A stretch of 64,000 bases of DNA, from the NCBI GenBank assembly GCA_034008185.1, contig CM067081.1, forward strand, positions 10,849,821-10,913,820, written 5' to 3'. The notes under the pieces were generated by a model. The model made no database searches. It was not told the DNA's origin and saw only the letters and a program-made list of their open reading frames with translations. The position numbers and the translations under genes were made by a program. Source of the DNA: Gorsachius magnificus. Taxonomy: Eukaryota > Chordata > Aves > Pelecaniformes > Ardeidae. Position 1 is the stretch's first letter. Every line of letters begins with the position of its first letter. Positions 36,201 through 48,500 of the stretch are shown in pieces.

Positions 36201-38920
36201 GGAGACTACAACTAGAGGAGAGAAACAAGCTTGCTTGTCATGACGACTGGAGCTGGAAACCATAGAGAGAACTAGGGGTGAAGTTCTGGACAGGTCTCTT
36301 TAAAATACCTTTCTGAATAGTGCTTAACATAATCTGCAACATAATCTCCTTTATTGCTCCAGTAAATGGTTGGAATTTGTGTATGCATGCTGAACATACA
36401 TGGAAACAGGCAGGAAAAATTAAACATAAATTAATAATTACATGATGCAATATACATGACAAAGTACTCAGAGGCTCATTAATAATGGAACATGTGCAAA
36501 AATAAACTATAGCAAAATCCAAATAAAATGAACCTGGAGTGGTCTTGCAATGTAATATTAACTGATATGATTAAACAAACATGTGACTAAGTAATAGTAA
36601 ACACATGCATTCAACTACTGTAGAATTCAGGATTGGCTTCTCAGTTCCTGAAATAACAATTTCACATCATTACCTTTTCAGGAGAAGCTTATGCCAAGTC
36701 ATTGGTAAACTGTTTTCTTTAGCGAGTATCTAAATATTGCCCTGGAAGAGCTGGTGGTTGCAAATCACTGTTAAATGTTTCTTCTCTTTTGTCAGTGATG
36801 CAAATCAACAATTTTTTCTTATTAACTGCAAAAGCATTTGTCACTGCCAGAAAAATGAGACCAAATGTGTCTCTAAAATGTAAGTGGTGCATATGTATTA
36901 ACTGTAGGATTGAAAAGAACAAGAGAGAACACATAGCCTAGACCTTAAAAGACAGGGTTTACTATTTTTACAAAAAAATGAGCAAATTTATTGGAATCTG
37001 ATGAAATATACTTTTGAAAATTCATACAGGAACACACTGGAATACCTCCATAGTAAATCTATAGCTTAGCCCACGTGTCACACAGGATCGATCTCCCCTA
37101 ACTGCTGCCAGAAGATGCAGTTTCACACTGGGCATATATACACCTCCTGCAGTTCCCTCCTCTCACATCTCTTAACCATTAAGGACCAACAAAGGGAAAT
37201 ATTTAGATTTTGCAAGCCCTTATGCACTGAAGATGGTTTTTAGAGAGTCCTCATACTCCCTAGCTGCCAGGGCTTCTCTCACAGAGCTGATCTTCTGCTC
37301 TGCCACCCCACATCTCCTGTTCAATGAGCAGTAAGAGAGGTACCATACTCACAGGCAAAACCTGCTGTCATCACACATCCTCCATTGCAACAAGACCTAT
37401 CAGGGGATCAAACATGGGACATGCATCCTCTGTTTTGTGATGCTGCTGTCTTTTATCAGAATCTGAAGAAATCCAAATATTCTTCTCAAAAACATAAAAA
37501 GATATGTATTTCTCTGCACTTACAACTCATGTGATTCAATGTCTGTGTGCACCCCGCTGAGTTCCCAGGTATGAATACACACCTCAACCGCATCTCTTTT
37601 CCATGTCATGATGAAACCTAGTGCATGCTGCTACCCTCATCCCCTCAACTGCATGCCTACTGTTGTGTCAACAGAGCCTCCTGTTATTTCAGGAATTTAC
37701 AGCCTGTCAATAAACATTTTAAGGTTAAAAGTTCAAAGATCTAAGATAGAACATGGCAGGCAAGAGGAGCATGGATCTCTATGCAAAAATGTTGATGGAA
37801 ACAGTTGAATAAAAAGTTTAGGGCATGATACTGCTTCCACAGAATTCACTGTAAAACTATCAACCATTTCTCTGTGACAAAGTTCAGCTCCAGGTATAGA
37901 TTAATTTCTACATAGATATTCAGAATTCTCTTTTTTCATTGCAACCCTCTGTATGGGAAATACAAACTGTATTCAGCTTACAATTCAAGGGACATGTTAT
38001 GGTTAAACAATGGAGTCAAGCTGAATTTAGGCTTACGTATTATTAAATCAAGAACACATAGGTAAGCTATAAAGTTTACAAGTTGGCTTTTTTTTGCAAT
38101 CATTTTTTTACTTTTAGATACACCCTTCTCAGTGTGAATACATCTCTGTCACAAAGGTGAATATTATATACAAACATGAGGAAAGACTAACCAATGGAGG
38201 ACATTCTGTAGTTGGATTACTCCATAGGCTGCAGCAGTGCCAAAGAAGCTGCATGGTCTGTTGGATCAATATTGTAAACTAAGTACATGCTGGCTACCGG
38301 GTAGCACCAGAGACTGGCAATGGCAATGGCCCATGGCTTTCAGAATAAATAATTAGGTGGAATTTAAGGACAGGGCAATTTTGACCAAAAGTGACAGAAT
38401 TTCAGCCATCTACTGGTCATTTAATGTAGAAAAAAATAGTGCTCTCAGTTCTGTTTTTAGAATCTGTTACCACTGGGGTTTTTTTGTTTGTTTTTTTTTT
38501 TTAAAAAGGAATATTGCATTATATAGGTTATTTAAATAATTCCTAAGAGCCAACTACTCTAAAAATTCATTATCAAAACAAGCTCACCAAATAGAGATGG
38601 AACATTTTAGCAAGAAAGATCTGTAAGGGTATTGATTTTTCTTCTCTCTCAAATAAACTAGGATATATCTAATAAAACTGCTGGTGTTTTTTCAGTGTGA
38701 GATCAAAAAAAAAATGGCACATTTGAATCCTGTGGAAAGGAAACTGGTATGAAATCACAGGTGTAAAACCTAACAGGGAGGTGTTGAATTTCAGATATAG
38801 CGATCATAAAGTAAAATATACATTACTCAAATTCTTATCAATCATTCACATGAAAAAATAATAAAGTGTGTAAGAGCTGCACAAGAGCAATACTGGCTCC
38901 TCAGAGCCAAATGTCATAAA
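33204..38920. other. Non-coding stretch
   Basis: No dispersed repeat or gene was recognised. The frame 35731-36078 (plus, 115 codons) is the longest. It has no known domain and no splice or start context to support it. T-rich runs occur around 38088-38109 and 38477-38502. Confidence 0.5.
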
Positions 38921-39235
38921 TCTTAGAATCGTTTAGGTTGGAAAAGACCTTTAAGATCATCAAGTCCAACCCTTAACCTAACCCTGCCATCCCACCACTA
39001 AACCATGTCCCAAAGCACCTCGTCTGCCCATCTTTTAAATAGCCCTGGGGATGGGGACTCCACCACTTCCCTGGGGAGCCTGTTCCATTGCTTGACAACC
39101 CTTTTGGTGAAGAAAATTTTCCTTATATCCAAACTAAACTTCCCCTGGCAAAACTTGAGGCCATTTCCTCTTCTCCTATAACCTGGGAGAAGAGACCAAC
39201 CCCCACCTCACTACAGCCTCCTTTCAGGTCCAACC
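38921..39235 (-). mobile_element. CR1 3' end fragment
   Basis: Reverse complement of an avian CR1: 'aatcgtttaggttggaaaag', 'cttaacctaaccctgccatc', 'gcttgacaacccttttggtg', 'cctataacctgggagaagag', then loss of similarity near 39235. It keeps the end of ORF2 (opposite strand) and the 3' UTR. It is less diverged than the related copy at 22367-22549. Plus-strand frame 39088-39345 is only its antisense. Confidence 0.95.
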
Positions 39236-40153
39236 AGCACAGTCAAGGGAGCTCAATATCTGATGAGCAGATAAATGTATGCATGACCACTCTGCCCTGT
39301 GGACCAGAAAAAGAAACATGCGGATCAGCTCATAGACTACTTTGAAGAACAGGACTATTTGTTTAATGTTTGTCATATGAGTATTGAAAACTTCATGATC
39401 TGGCCCTGTGTGATTCAGTATGTCTTTAGAAAGAAGATATTACCAATGCAGATAAATGCAAACCTCTGAGTGTCTAATTATATGAAGTGATAAATACACC
39501 CACAATTCCTGCCATGCCTATAAGACTGTGAACATTGTAGGATTTGCTCAGGCAAAACATGGAATTTAATGAACAGAACTTGTCAGTGTGAGAGTCTTAC
39601 ATGTTATAAACATTGCTAGTATCACGCTGCTGGAGGAGTGTTGGACATGAATGCTTAGAAACAAAATACTCAAGAAAAAGGCCATTTTTTACTTCTGCTT
39701 TTGAATTACCTGCCTTCCTTTCTTCTCTCTGTGTAATAGGTTTGGTGAGATCAGACCTTCTACAAGTGAATCCGCACAAATTCCTGGCATTTTTTTTTTA
39801 GTACAGGAGAGCTACCATAATTTCATGCCTCTTCAAAAAAACAGTGAGAGCAATCAAGGGAAAAAGAAATTAAAAACTAATTCTGCTATTTATTCTCCTC
39901 GTTTATTTTATCAGTCATCCCACTGTCACACTGAATAATAATCAACAAGACTTGATACACACACTTAGCACAGGGCAGACGTATTTGCAGGATTCCAGAG
40001 AAAACTGCAAACCCAAGGCAAATACTATAGCGAAGGAAAGACTGGATTAATCACAGCACATGTGACGCCAGTGGTAAGATTTCTGTTCACTCAACTATCC
40101 AGGCAGGCTAAGTATGAAGCAAGTTTACTTAAATAATTGTGTCAATACAGGGG

Positions 40154-40169
40154 AAAAAAAAAAAAAAAA
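40154..40169. repeat. Poly-A tract
   Basis: Sixteen A following GGG, with no attached retroposon body recognised. Confidence 0.9.
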
Positions 40170-40543
40170 GGCTTAGAGCAGTTTACTACCACAGACAGCT
40201 GCTGGTATGTGGAAGGTGAAGTAGACAGCATGTCTACAATGAGGTATAAAATGACAACAGAAGTATTGTGACAGACTACAGATAATCATTGCTTCTAATG
40301 CCTGGCTGCAGTTATACCATTCTGTACCATTTCCCATTTAGTAGCTTACTGCTGGAATTAGGAGGCTATGATGGCTGTTTAGAGGAATCCCATTTAAGTC
40401 TCAGTCACTTTGCGGGGTTGATTCAGAATGCCTCAGACAAAACGCAAGATCAAAGTAAAACCGTCATTTAGTTTTCATTTCGGATCAGTTCGTGCTGGGG
40501 AAACTGCCCAATTTTAGCTATAAAGAATCTTAAAAACCTGAAA

Positions 40544-40567
40544 ATTATTTATTTATTTATTTATTTA
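40544..40567. repeat. (ATTT)n microsatellite
   Basis: About six units of ATTT/TTTA. Confidence 0.95.
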
Positions 40568-43500
40568 GGTTTGTTTGCCCTTTTTTTTATTAAATCAGTT
40601 ATGAAAAGGGTGAATTCAGCAGGGTGAGATATGACTGTACAGAAACTTGGGTGTTGAGTGGTGCCAGGATGCGCATTTAAGCCACAGCTGTAATTTGTGT
40701 GAAACACATCTTTAAGAAAGACAATTTAAGTCCTGTATCTCCTGATGGAGAAGCACACATTTGGCTCCAGAAAGAGCATTTAGTTGAGTGTAGCAGCAGA
40801 AGGACTGCAAGTGGATGAAGCAGAATGGAGTGAAATGCCCCTAGCCCTACCGGGCTAGAATTACAAAGGTCCCTTAGGACACAAAAAGGAATCTGCTGAG
40901 ACTTTCATAAGTGCCTGGGTTCTCTAACTCCTTTTAAAATGAACATTAAAGAACTAGAAGCTCTTGAAAACCTCTCTAGATACCTAGCTGCCTTTACATC
41001 ACTGTCTAACCACCTTCACAAACCTGACCCTTAGAAACTTTGTCTACAAAGGCGTATGATTTTCTGTACCCATTTTTATATCATTTTCTGTACAAAGTTC
41101 TGAGACACTATTTAGGAAATTGACTTAGGCCAGAGACTGTCTGAAGAGAATGTCTGAAAGGGAGCAGATTATTATATACTGTGCCTGAGTGTAGTATTTC
41201 CTTGACCCGTTCTACAAAAGCACGCCTCTCTATGCCATTTAGGAGCTTTGTTTTCATCAGATGCCAAGGCTGACTGAAAATGAAACACCAAGAAGAAACA
41301 GCTTGATCGAGCGAAGCTCCAGACATCAGAGAGCTGCCTGATTTCCTGACAGCTCGGCCACTGGCTCCTCAGCAGCCCTCTTGGAAAGCTGACAAGAAAC
41401 AGAGACCACCGAGACCAGTAGCTCTTCACTTGTCAGGGTTTTTAAGCATGGAGTTGAGACCAGAGGGTTTCTGTGTCTTGGAGCACATCCCATGTACACC
41501 CAACACCAGCTGACCCCTCCATCACAGCAATCCCTTTTATTACAGTGATTTTTGGAGTAGTATATCAAATTTCCGATACAGTAATCTTTTACTATCACCT
41601 CTCCCTGTCCTACTCTGCTTCAGGAGGATCCAAGGAGAAGCTGAGGTCCTGATTAGACCTACACACAGACCTCTGCACAGGTGGTACTCATTTCCATGTA
41701 TCCAAAGCACTTGTAGGAACTTTCTGGAGCCAAGTTTACTCAGATTCAGAAAATCAAAAAATGCTTAAATTTCATTGCTGTTTGCCCTTCCTCTTTCCTC
41801 CTAGGAATCAGTCTCCATGCTGTGATGATCAGGCTCTGTGAGGTTTTTATCCTTTTTCCTTTGTTCCAGAAATTACACATCCCTCCCCATGTTTTTTTCT
41901 CCTCCAAAACAGCCTAGCAGATCTGTCTGGTTCCCTCATGAAGTGCAGCTTACAGGGCTTGACTTTGGAGTACCAGATAAAGGACCACGGGAAGAGCTCT
42001 GGAAGACACTGTCCAACAACTCAGAGAATCTGCTAGTGCTCATGCAAAACCACCAAAGCACCCTGCTTTTTACCTCTATTACTTCCAAACCATTTGTTGT
42101 TCTTGAACACCTCACTAGATGCCTGTCTCATGGAAGACATGTAAATATTTCTTCCAAATATAGCCCCAAGCATCCTTACACAACATAAAAATGTCCACTG
42201 CAGACAAAGTCTCTATGTAGATTTAATGACAAACAAATATTATTAACACAATTAATAATGTCCCTAAATATACATCAAACATTTCACTAAACAACTAACT
42301 GATCTTTAAAGGAAATTTGCCTTTTCCCCTGGATATAGTTTTCTCCTAGCAGAGGGAAAGAATTATGCTGTCCAAAAGGAGAGTTATAAATTTTATTACT
42401 GGGCTAAATACAATGTGTGTGTAAATCTGGCAACTGTGAAGTGTTGTTAAATAGATAAACGTTCAGTTTTTTAGCCTTGCCATATATCAAAAGGACCTTC
42501 CCCTACACTCTTCATCCTGACAGCTGTGAGCATTTTTAACTGTGGAAGAAAACTCATTTTATTGTTTGAAAAATACCTGTAGAAAAATAAGCTCTCCCAG
42601 CTAAAAAGAATACCGGCCTTCATAGTTTAATGGGAGTAAGCAGCAGCCTGCTAGGTTTCTCAGCCTTAAAGAGGTTCATGGCCATGCCCGAGTCTCTTCC
42701 AAAGCACCCATTTTGTTCTCCAATACAAAACAGAAGAAAAATGCAAAGCAAAAGGCCTTTGGCTTGCCCTGGACTACTACTGGGGAAATCTCCTTCCCAC
42801 TCTCATGCTTCAGTTTCCATACTGTGAACCTCCCCAATTATTGCAGATTTTTCCTGCTGATACAGTCATCCCTTGCATCCCTTGCATACCAGGACACATC
42901 CTGTTAGCTAATCGTTATTATCTGTGGATTTCCTAGTAGCTGGCACTCCATGACCAGAGGTGGAATGAAATCCCATCCCGTGAGCTCATGGTCTATCTAC
43001 AAGACATGTTGTAATGTGCATTCATGCCAACCAAACATCATGAGCTACAGCCTAGAGCCCAGCTCAGCGATTTTCTTCTTATCACTTTCCAGCAATGAAG
43101 TCTTTCCTGGGCATCAGTCCACACTCATATTTCCCCATATGTTACTTGATAAATTATATGCAAGAGTGAAGAAGGAGTCAACATGATCCATACGTTAGTG
43201 AATATACAGCATTGCCCATTCACCACTGTAGCCATATACATTTCTTCAGTTTATAGTCTTTACTAAGTTAAATCAAATTTAATATCACAAGAACCTGTCA
43301 TGTCACTTATCCAGAAAGCACCGTTCACAATTTAGAGCCCTATAAAAATGATAATAAGAAGAGAAATTATATTTCTCATTGACTGCCACAGCTGAAACTA
43401 AGCTTATTTCTTTTTATTAAGTACTTATATGGTCCTCATACCTTCTCATCTATTGCCTGAGGCCCTCATTCTCTCAAAAAAAAATCGCTATTAATCCTTG

Positions 43501-44189
43501 TTTGTGCCAAGTCCTCACAGTACAACAGCGTGTCCAGAAAAAGGTGCCATTTAATAATAAAGTTTAAGGTTATTACAGTCAGAATCAGTGTGGGCAAGCA
43601 CAGATCACTTGTGATTTTTAGTTTACAATGCCTGGAAAAATGTTTTATAATAAAAAAATCCCCAAACATTATGTTTATTGCATCAGAGAAGATACAAAAT
43701 CAGAGAAATCTAGCCTGAATTTGATTACACGTTTTGGCGATTCTGATTATTGAGCTGTGAATCTTTATGGTTCATAGATTGGTACATACTAAATAGGTCT
43801 TAAATTTATCTGATGTTTTGTTTTTTTTGCAAATTCCTTCTTGAGGGAAGATATTTCCTTCATGTGGGAGACTTCTTTGTGGCTGATGTGGGCTGCAACT
43901 GTCCTGTGCAGGGAATGACTCTTCTATGTCAGGAGTTTGCATTATCTGAAGCACCGAGTCACAGAATCCCACCAAGCAGGGAGAAAGATTGCACACCCCT
44001 GTTTAAAATTGCTCTTCCTCTGAATGGGAAGGTTTCATGTTGAATGGATACTCATTTATAGAGGCAGGGTAAGAAAAGATGGTCATGGCAAAGACCTGTT
44101 CTAAACATATCACTGAGGAAAAGTGTGGGCAAACAAAAGTCACTATTAAAGAGACAGGAACACCTCTGCAAGAATTTGGTGTTAATAGG

Positions 44190-44335
44190 TCCTCTCCCCC
44201 TTCTTTCCTTCTTTCCTCTCTCTCTTTCTTTTTCCCCCCTTCCTTTATTTCTTTTTTCACACACCCCCATTTCTTTTTTCCTCCTTCCTTTCTTCCTTCT
44301 TTCTTTTCTCTTCTTCCTTCCTTCGTCCCTTCACC
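44190..44335. repeat. Polypyrimidine tract (CCTT/CTTT)n
   Basis: About 145 bases of almost pure C/T on the plus strand, made of TTCC, CTTT and CT runs with a short 'cacacaccccca' interruption, and followed by (GT)n. Long frames crossing it on both strands (44079-44441 and the minus frames at 44003-44270) are low-complexity artefacts. Confidence 0.92.
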
Positions 44336-45552
44336 TGTGTGTGTGTATACTTATATTCTCAGTAGAAAAAAATCCCAGAATATTTTGAGACTTCAAACTG
44401 AATTTCCCCAATGCTTCTGGCGTAAAAGTGGAATAAAATGATGTAAGTAGGTGGTGAGCCTCTTGTAAAACATCAGACCTGGAGCATTTCTTAACACCAT
44501 TTCCTCATCACAGATGGGGAGAAATAGTTCAGATTCCTCCTCTTCTTAGGCAATATGAACACACCAACAGCTTGAAAAATGATTTGATCTACATAAAACA
44601 GGAAATTCTGTGTGGGATGCTCATTTCTCTTGAAGCTGAATAATTCTATATAAAATATTTAGCTTTTGGGGGGAGACAGACAGAAAGACTGATTGTAGGA
44701 AAGCTTGTTACTCAGGGAATGTATGAAGAATATCAAACTTCCAACTCATATCTCACAGAGGAATTAGAGGTTTTCTAAAGGTGAAACAACACATGACATT
44801 CCTATTCTTAAATGCCACTAAAGTTAGCACTTTCTGAAAGGCAGACAACTGCATTTCAAGTTGGTTCTCTGAATCACAAAGTCAGTTTGTGCTTGGATTT
44901 TTTTTATGCCACATAGTGAGTCACACTCTCTTTATTTCCTTTTATTTTTACATATTTTATACAAAGTATAATAGCAAAACTGAGAGCAGCTTCATCCCCA
45001 AATGCCCTACATTATGTTCAGCTCACAAAGAGAAACAGACCTGCAAAACAGCCAACATGCAAATACTTAATGAGTGATGGCTAAAAAATGAGCACAGAGA
45101 ATAGACATGATTGACATTTTGCCCTTTTCTGGAGCCAGGAAATCTCAGCATAGGTCCACACTGGCAGTTGGAGTCAGCCTTAACACTACCTTCTGGCCAA
45201 GTCCACAAAACATTTCCACAAACCATTTTCACAAGAAGTTTCTTATCTTGGGTCCCAGAAAACACGATGAATGTTGATGCCTCATGTCAAACACGTCTTG
45301 CTGAAGAGTGCCGTGCACATTAAACAATATGGGCTATCACATCCTCCTCCTATGTCTCACACAAGAGGCATACAGGACCAAGCTTTTCCCACACTTTTTC
45401 TTATTGGCCCATATTTGCCCACTATAAGCCATATCCATGAGATCTCATATATTCCCATGTGGCCATGGGGATCTCAGACACGGTGAACCACTGTTTGAGA
45501 CATCTGTCTACCAACTTGACACAGGGGGTAAGTCTCTGAGCTCATGAACCAA

Positions 45553-45569
45553 GGGGGGGGGGGGGGGGG
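45553..45569. repeat. Poly-G tract, 17 G
   Basis: Uninterrupted G homopolymer flanked by AA and AGAAAAAG. It can form a quadruplex on the plus strand. Its length is uncertain for the same technical reason as any long homopolymer. Confidence 0.9.
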
Positions 45570-48500
45570 AGAAAAAGTACTCTCTGCATCATCAGACTGT
45601 CTGTCCCAGCCCCAGCTCTTCTGAAGTATACATCCAATACAGTCAAAGTCCTTCCTTCTGTTATTTTAGGGCATCTTCCCCTTTTTTGTATAGCCTGTAT
45701 TTAGAGGATCTTGGAAGGAGGTTGATTCTTGAGACTCCCCCGAAGGACCCACATGTCATGGGGGCAATTGGGGCAGCTACTGTGAAATAAGGAAGAGGTA
45801 TGTGAAGGCTCGGACACCTTGGTGGGGATGACATTCATGATGGGCCCCAATGTTAACATAGACTAATCCTGAATATCAGACCACATAACTTGTGGTTTTA
45901 ATAGGAGTTTTAACCTCCTTCATTTTCAATCATTTTGTGTAAACTAGGTAGGCATTCTTGAAATACAGCAAGGCAAGTGTGAATGTCTGTCACTCCCACA
46001 CCGTGAAGTGGAGCTTAAGCTCAAGCTGTTATTGTGTGAGTTAAAAGTTCTTTACTAATGACCTCAGATATTGTCTGGAGACTGGATACAAGGGAGGATT
46101 TTCCAGCGCACTGAAAAAAATCTGTTTGAGACAGGAGAATACGTCAAGATACTCGAGACTGCCATGGCTACATCCTCAAAAAATCCATGTGCCCTGAAAC
46201 AGGATGTACAAACCCCAAAGGTAGATTTGGAGGGGGAGGTGGGAGGAGTGTTACAGTAATTTTGTTTTCTTCTTTCCTAGTCCCTCAGTCTCTTTTTGTG
46301 ATGGAGGGAAGTTCACAGCTGCATTACCTAAATACAGAAATTTTCAGGGCAAAAGAGTGAGGCCAGCTGTGGTAAATTAGTTAATTCCTCTGGCTCATTA
46401 TATCAGAGACATGCTCTGACAAGTTGAGACTGGCTGCTATTATAAATGTACAGCCTGGGAGGAAAAAAATACCAGTGTGAAGGTTTGGACCTTTTCTTTG
46501 TAAAGTTGCCTTAATTAGAAAACCAGACTCTAGGAGGCTTTGTACTGTGAAAGTCCAATTGTTAAAGAGGATTAGGGGTGGGATACTCACTTTGCCCATC
46601 AAGTTACTGAGCTGTCCATCCCATATGTCTCAGTTTGTGTCCTTTGTCCAAAAGTGGCTCTTATCGCCTGGGCCCACAAAGGGTAGAGAGAAGAGACATT
46701 TATTCCACAAGCACAAAGAACCACTTTGAAGACATAGCCATTTGTTCACCTTCAAACACTCCTTCTGGTGTCAGTTAAGGAGTATTGAAATTTGTCTGCA
46801 TTGGTTGTTTAAAAAAAAATGTACACAGGTGGTTGAGAGACAGAACAAGCCCTTGTCCCATGCTTCTGCAATAGTTTATGCTGCAAGAAGTCAGTGGCAA
46901 ACAGTGGTAAGTTGCCCCAAGAGAATGGGTGCCAAAATGGTCATGGTGCCAGCCCAGGCTGGAGGAGAGCTGCAGCTCCTTGTGTTGCTACTGGTGCATG
47001 TGTTGTTGCACAGTCTGTGGATGCCTGAGCTTTACAATTCATGTCCCTCACCTCTTCAGTGGTGAAATGGCCTTTTTAGCATTTTTCAGCTTTATTCAGT
47101 ATAAATAAGAGACTGTGAGACATTCAGGGAAAGATCTAAGAAAACATGTGGGTGCTTGAAAGAGTACAGTGCATTACATATTTCACTCCAACACCAAAAC
47201 ACAAAGCTCTGCATGTCAACAACTACCTAATGCCAGAGGTATCTAAACTTGTTCCATGACACAGGTGGTAAAGCTGATGCTTCCAGAAAATAGCAAACCT
47301 TCTGCAGGTGGTCAGTGCACGTGCAATTGCTGTTAACGCTTTTGAAAACCCTCAGACTCTACATAGACCATAGCGTGCACAGGCAGCTTGGTCCTTCACA
47401 GGGGTAGCAAACTCTCATGTAATAATAAAACAAACAAGTACAAGTAGCCTGATCAACTCAAGTTATGGGCAGAGTGAGCACAGTTAGACATTCACTCGTG
47501 CAACATCTCATGAATCTCCCTATGCACAACATTTTGGGCTCCACTACCATAGACCATCCATCAAAAAAGTAGTAATGTATTTCCTCATCTTGTTGTTAAT
47601 ACTGCAGTGACTTATGCCCTTGGAAACACTGATGGGAGGTTTGCCTGTATTTCAAAACTCCCAGGATGTTAAAAATTTAATTATTATTTTGAGCAATCTC
47701 AGATTAGCAACCCACTTTGAAAATGGCTGGGGAGAGGGAGAGGAGAATCCAGCTGAGAGAAAATTAAAATAATATCAGGCAAGAGAAGAAGGAACACTGT
47801 CAACATAGACACCATATTTCCCTTGAAGTTCCAACAGAAGGTAGAATTCTTAATAGAAAACACAAGTTTCATTATTAAATAGGAGAAAAAGTATATTTAT
47901 TTACAAGGGGGTTGTTTTGTTCAAATCACCAAAGGACTGAGGAGGCAGATGTGAGGGATGAGGTGTGCATGAGGGAGGAGGAAAAACTAGTTTGGCATCC
48001 CTCCAAGACTAGTTAGAGATGTTCATAAATCCTCAAGGACCATAAAATTTGCCCGATTTTAATAACAGAGTCACAGTACCTCATTAGCCTTATTACAACC
48101 AATGATTTCTCTGCCCTGGGATTTTAGTCATAAGCCAATGACTTTGACAGGAAATAAGAGTGTTCCTCCAAACTGTGTTTTAAACATTACTGTCACCCAA
48201 AGGTGTTGTATCAGCAATCCACATTGCTATGAATATTTTTGCAAGGAGTGCCCAGGAATAAAAATTCTCTCAGACACTAACATAGTTCATATAGTGCACA
48301 TATAGACTGAGCTGAAACGGAATAAAAGAGATGAAGGAAGGAGTAAGTTTGCCTTTTCCATGGAAGATAAAGCAGGATGAAGGTAAGAGTTAAAAGCAGT
48401 GGGCAAACCAAGCTGTGCTCTGATCCTCCAGGAACATATTTAGTCTAATTTATTGCTTGAGTATAGCTCTACTGCTGTGTTTTGGGAGTCTTGCTAAGGC

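Noticed and set aside
39088..39345. 85-codon plus-strand frame
   Set aside because: It is the antisense of the CR1 fragment at 38921-39235.
44003..44441. Long frames on both strands across the polypyrimidine tract
   Set aside because: They consist of serine/phenylalanine/leucine or lysine/glutamate runs created by the repeat.
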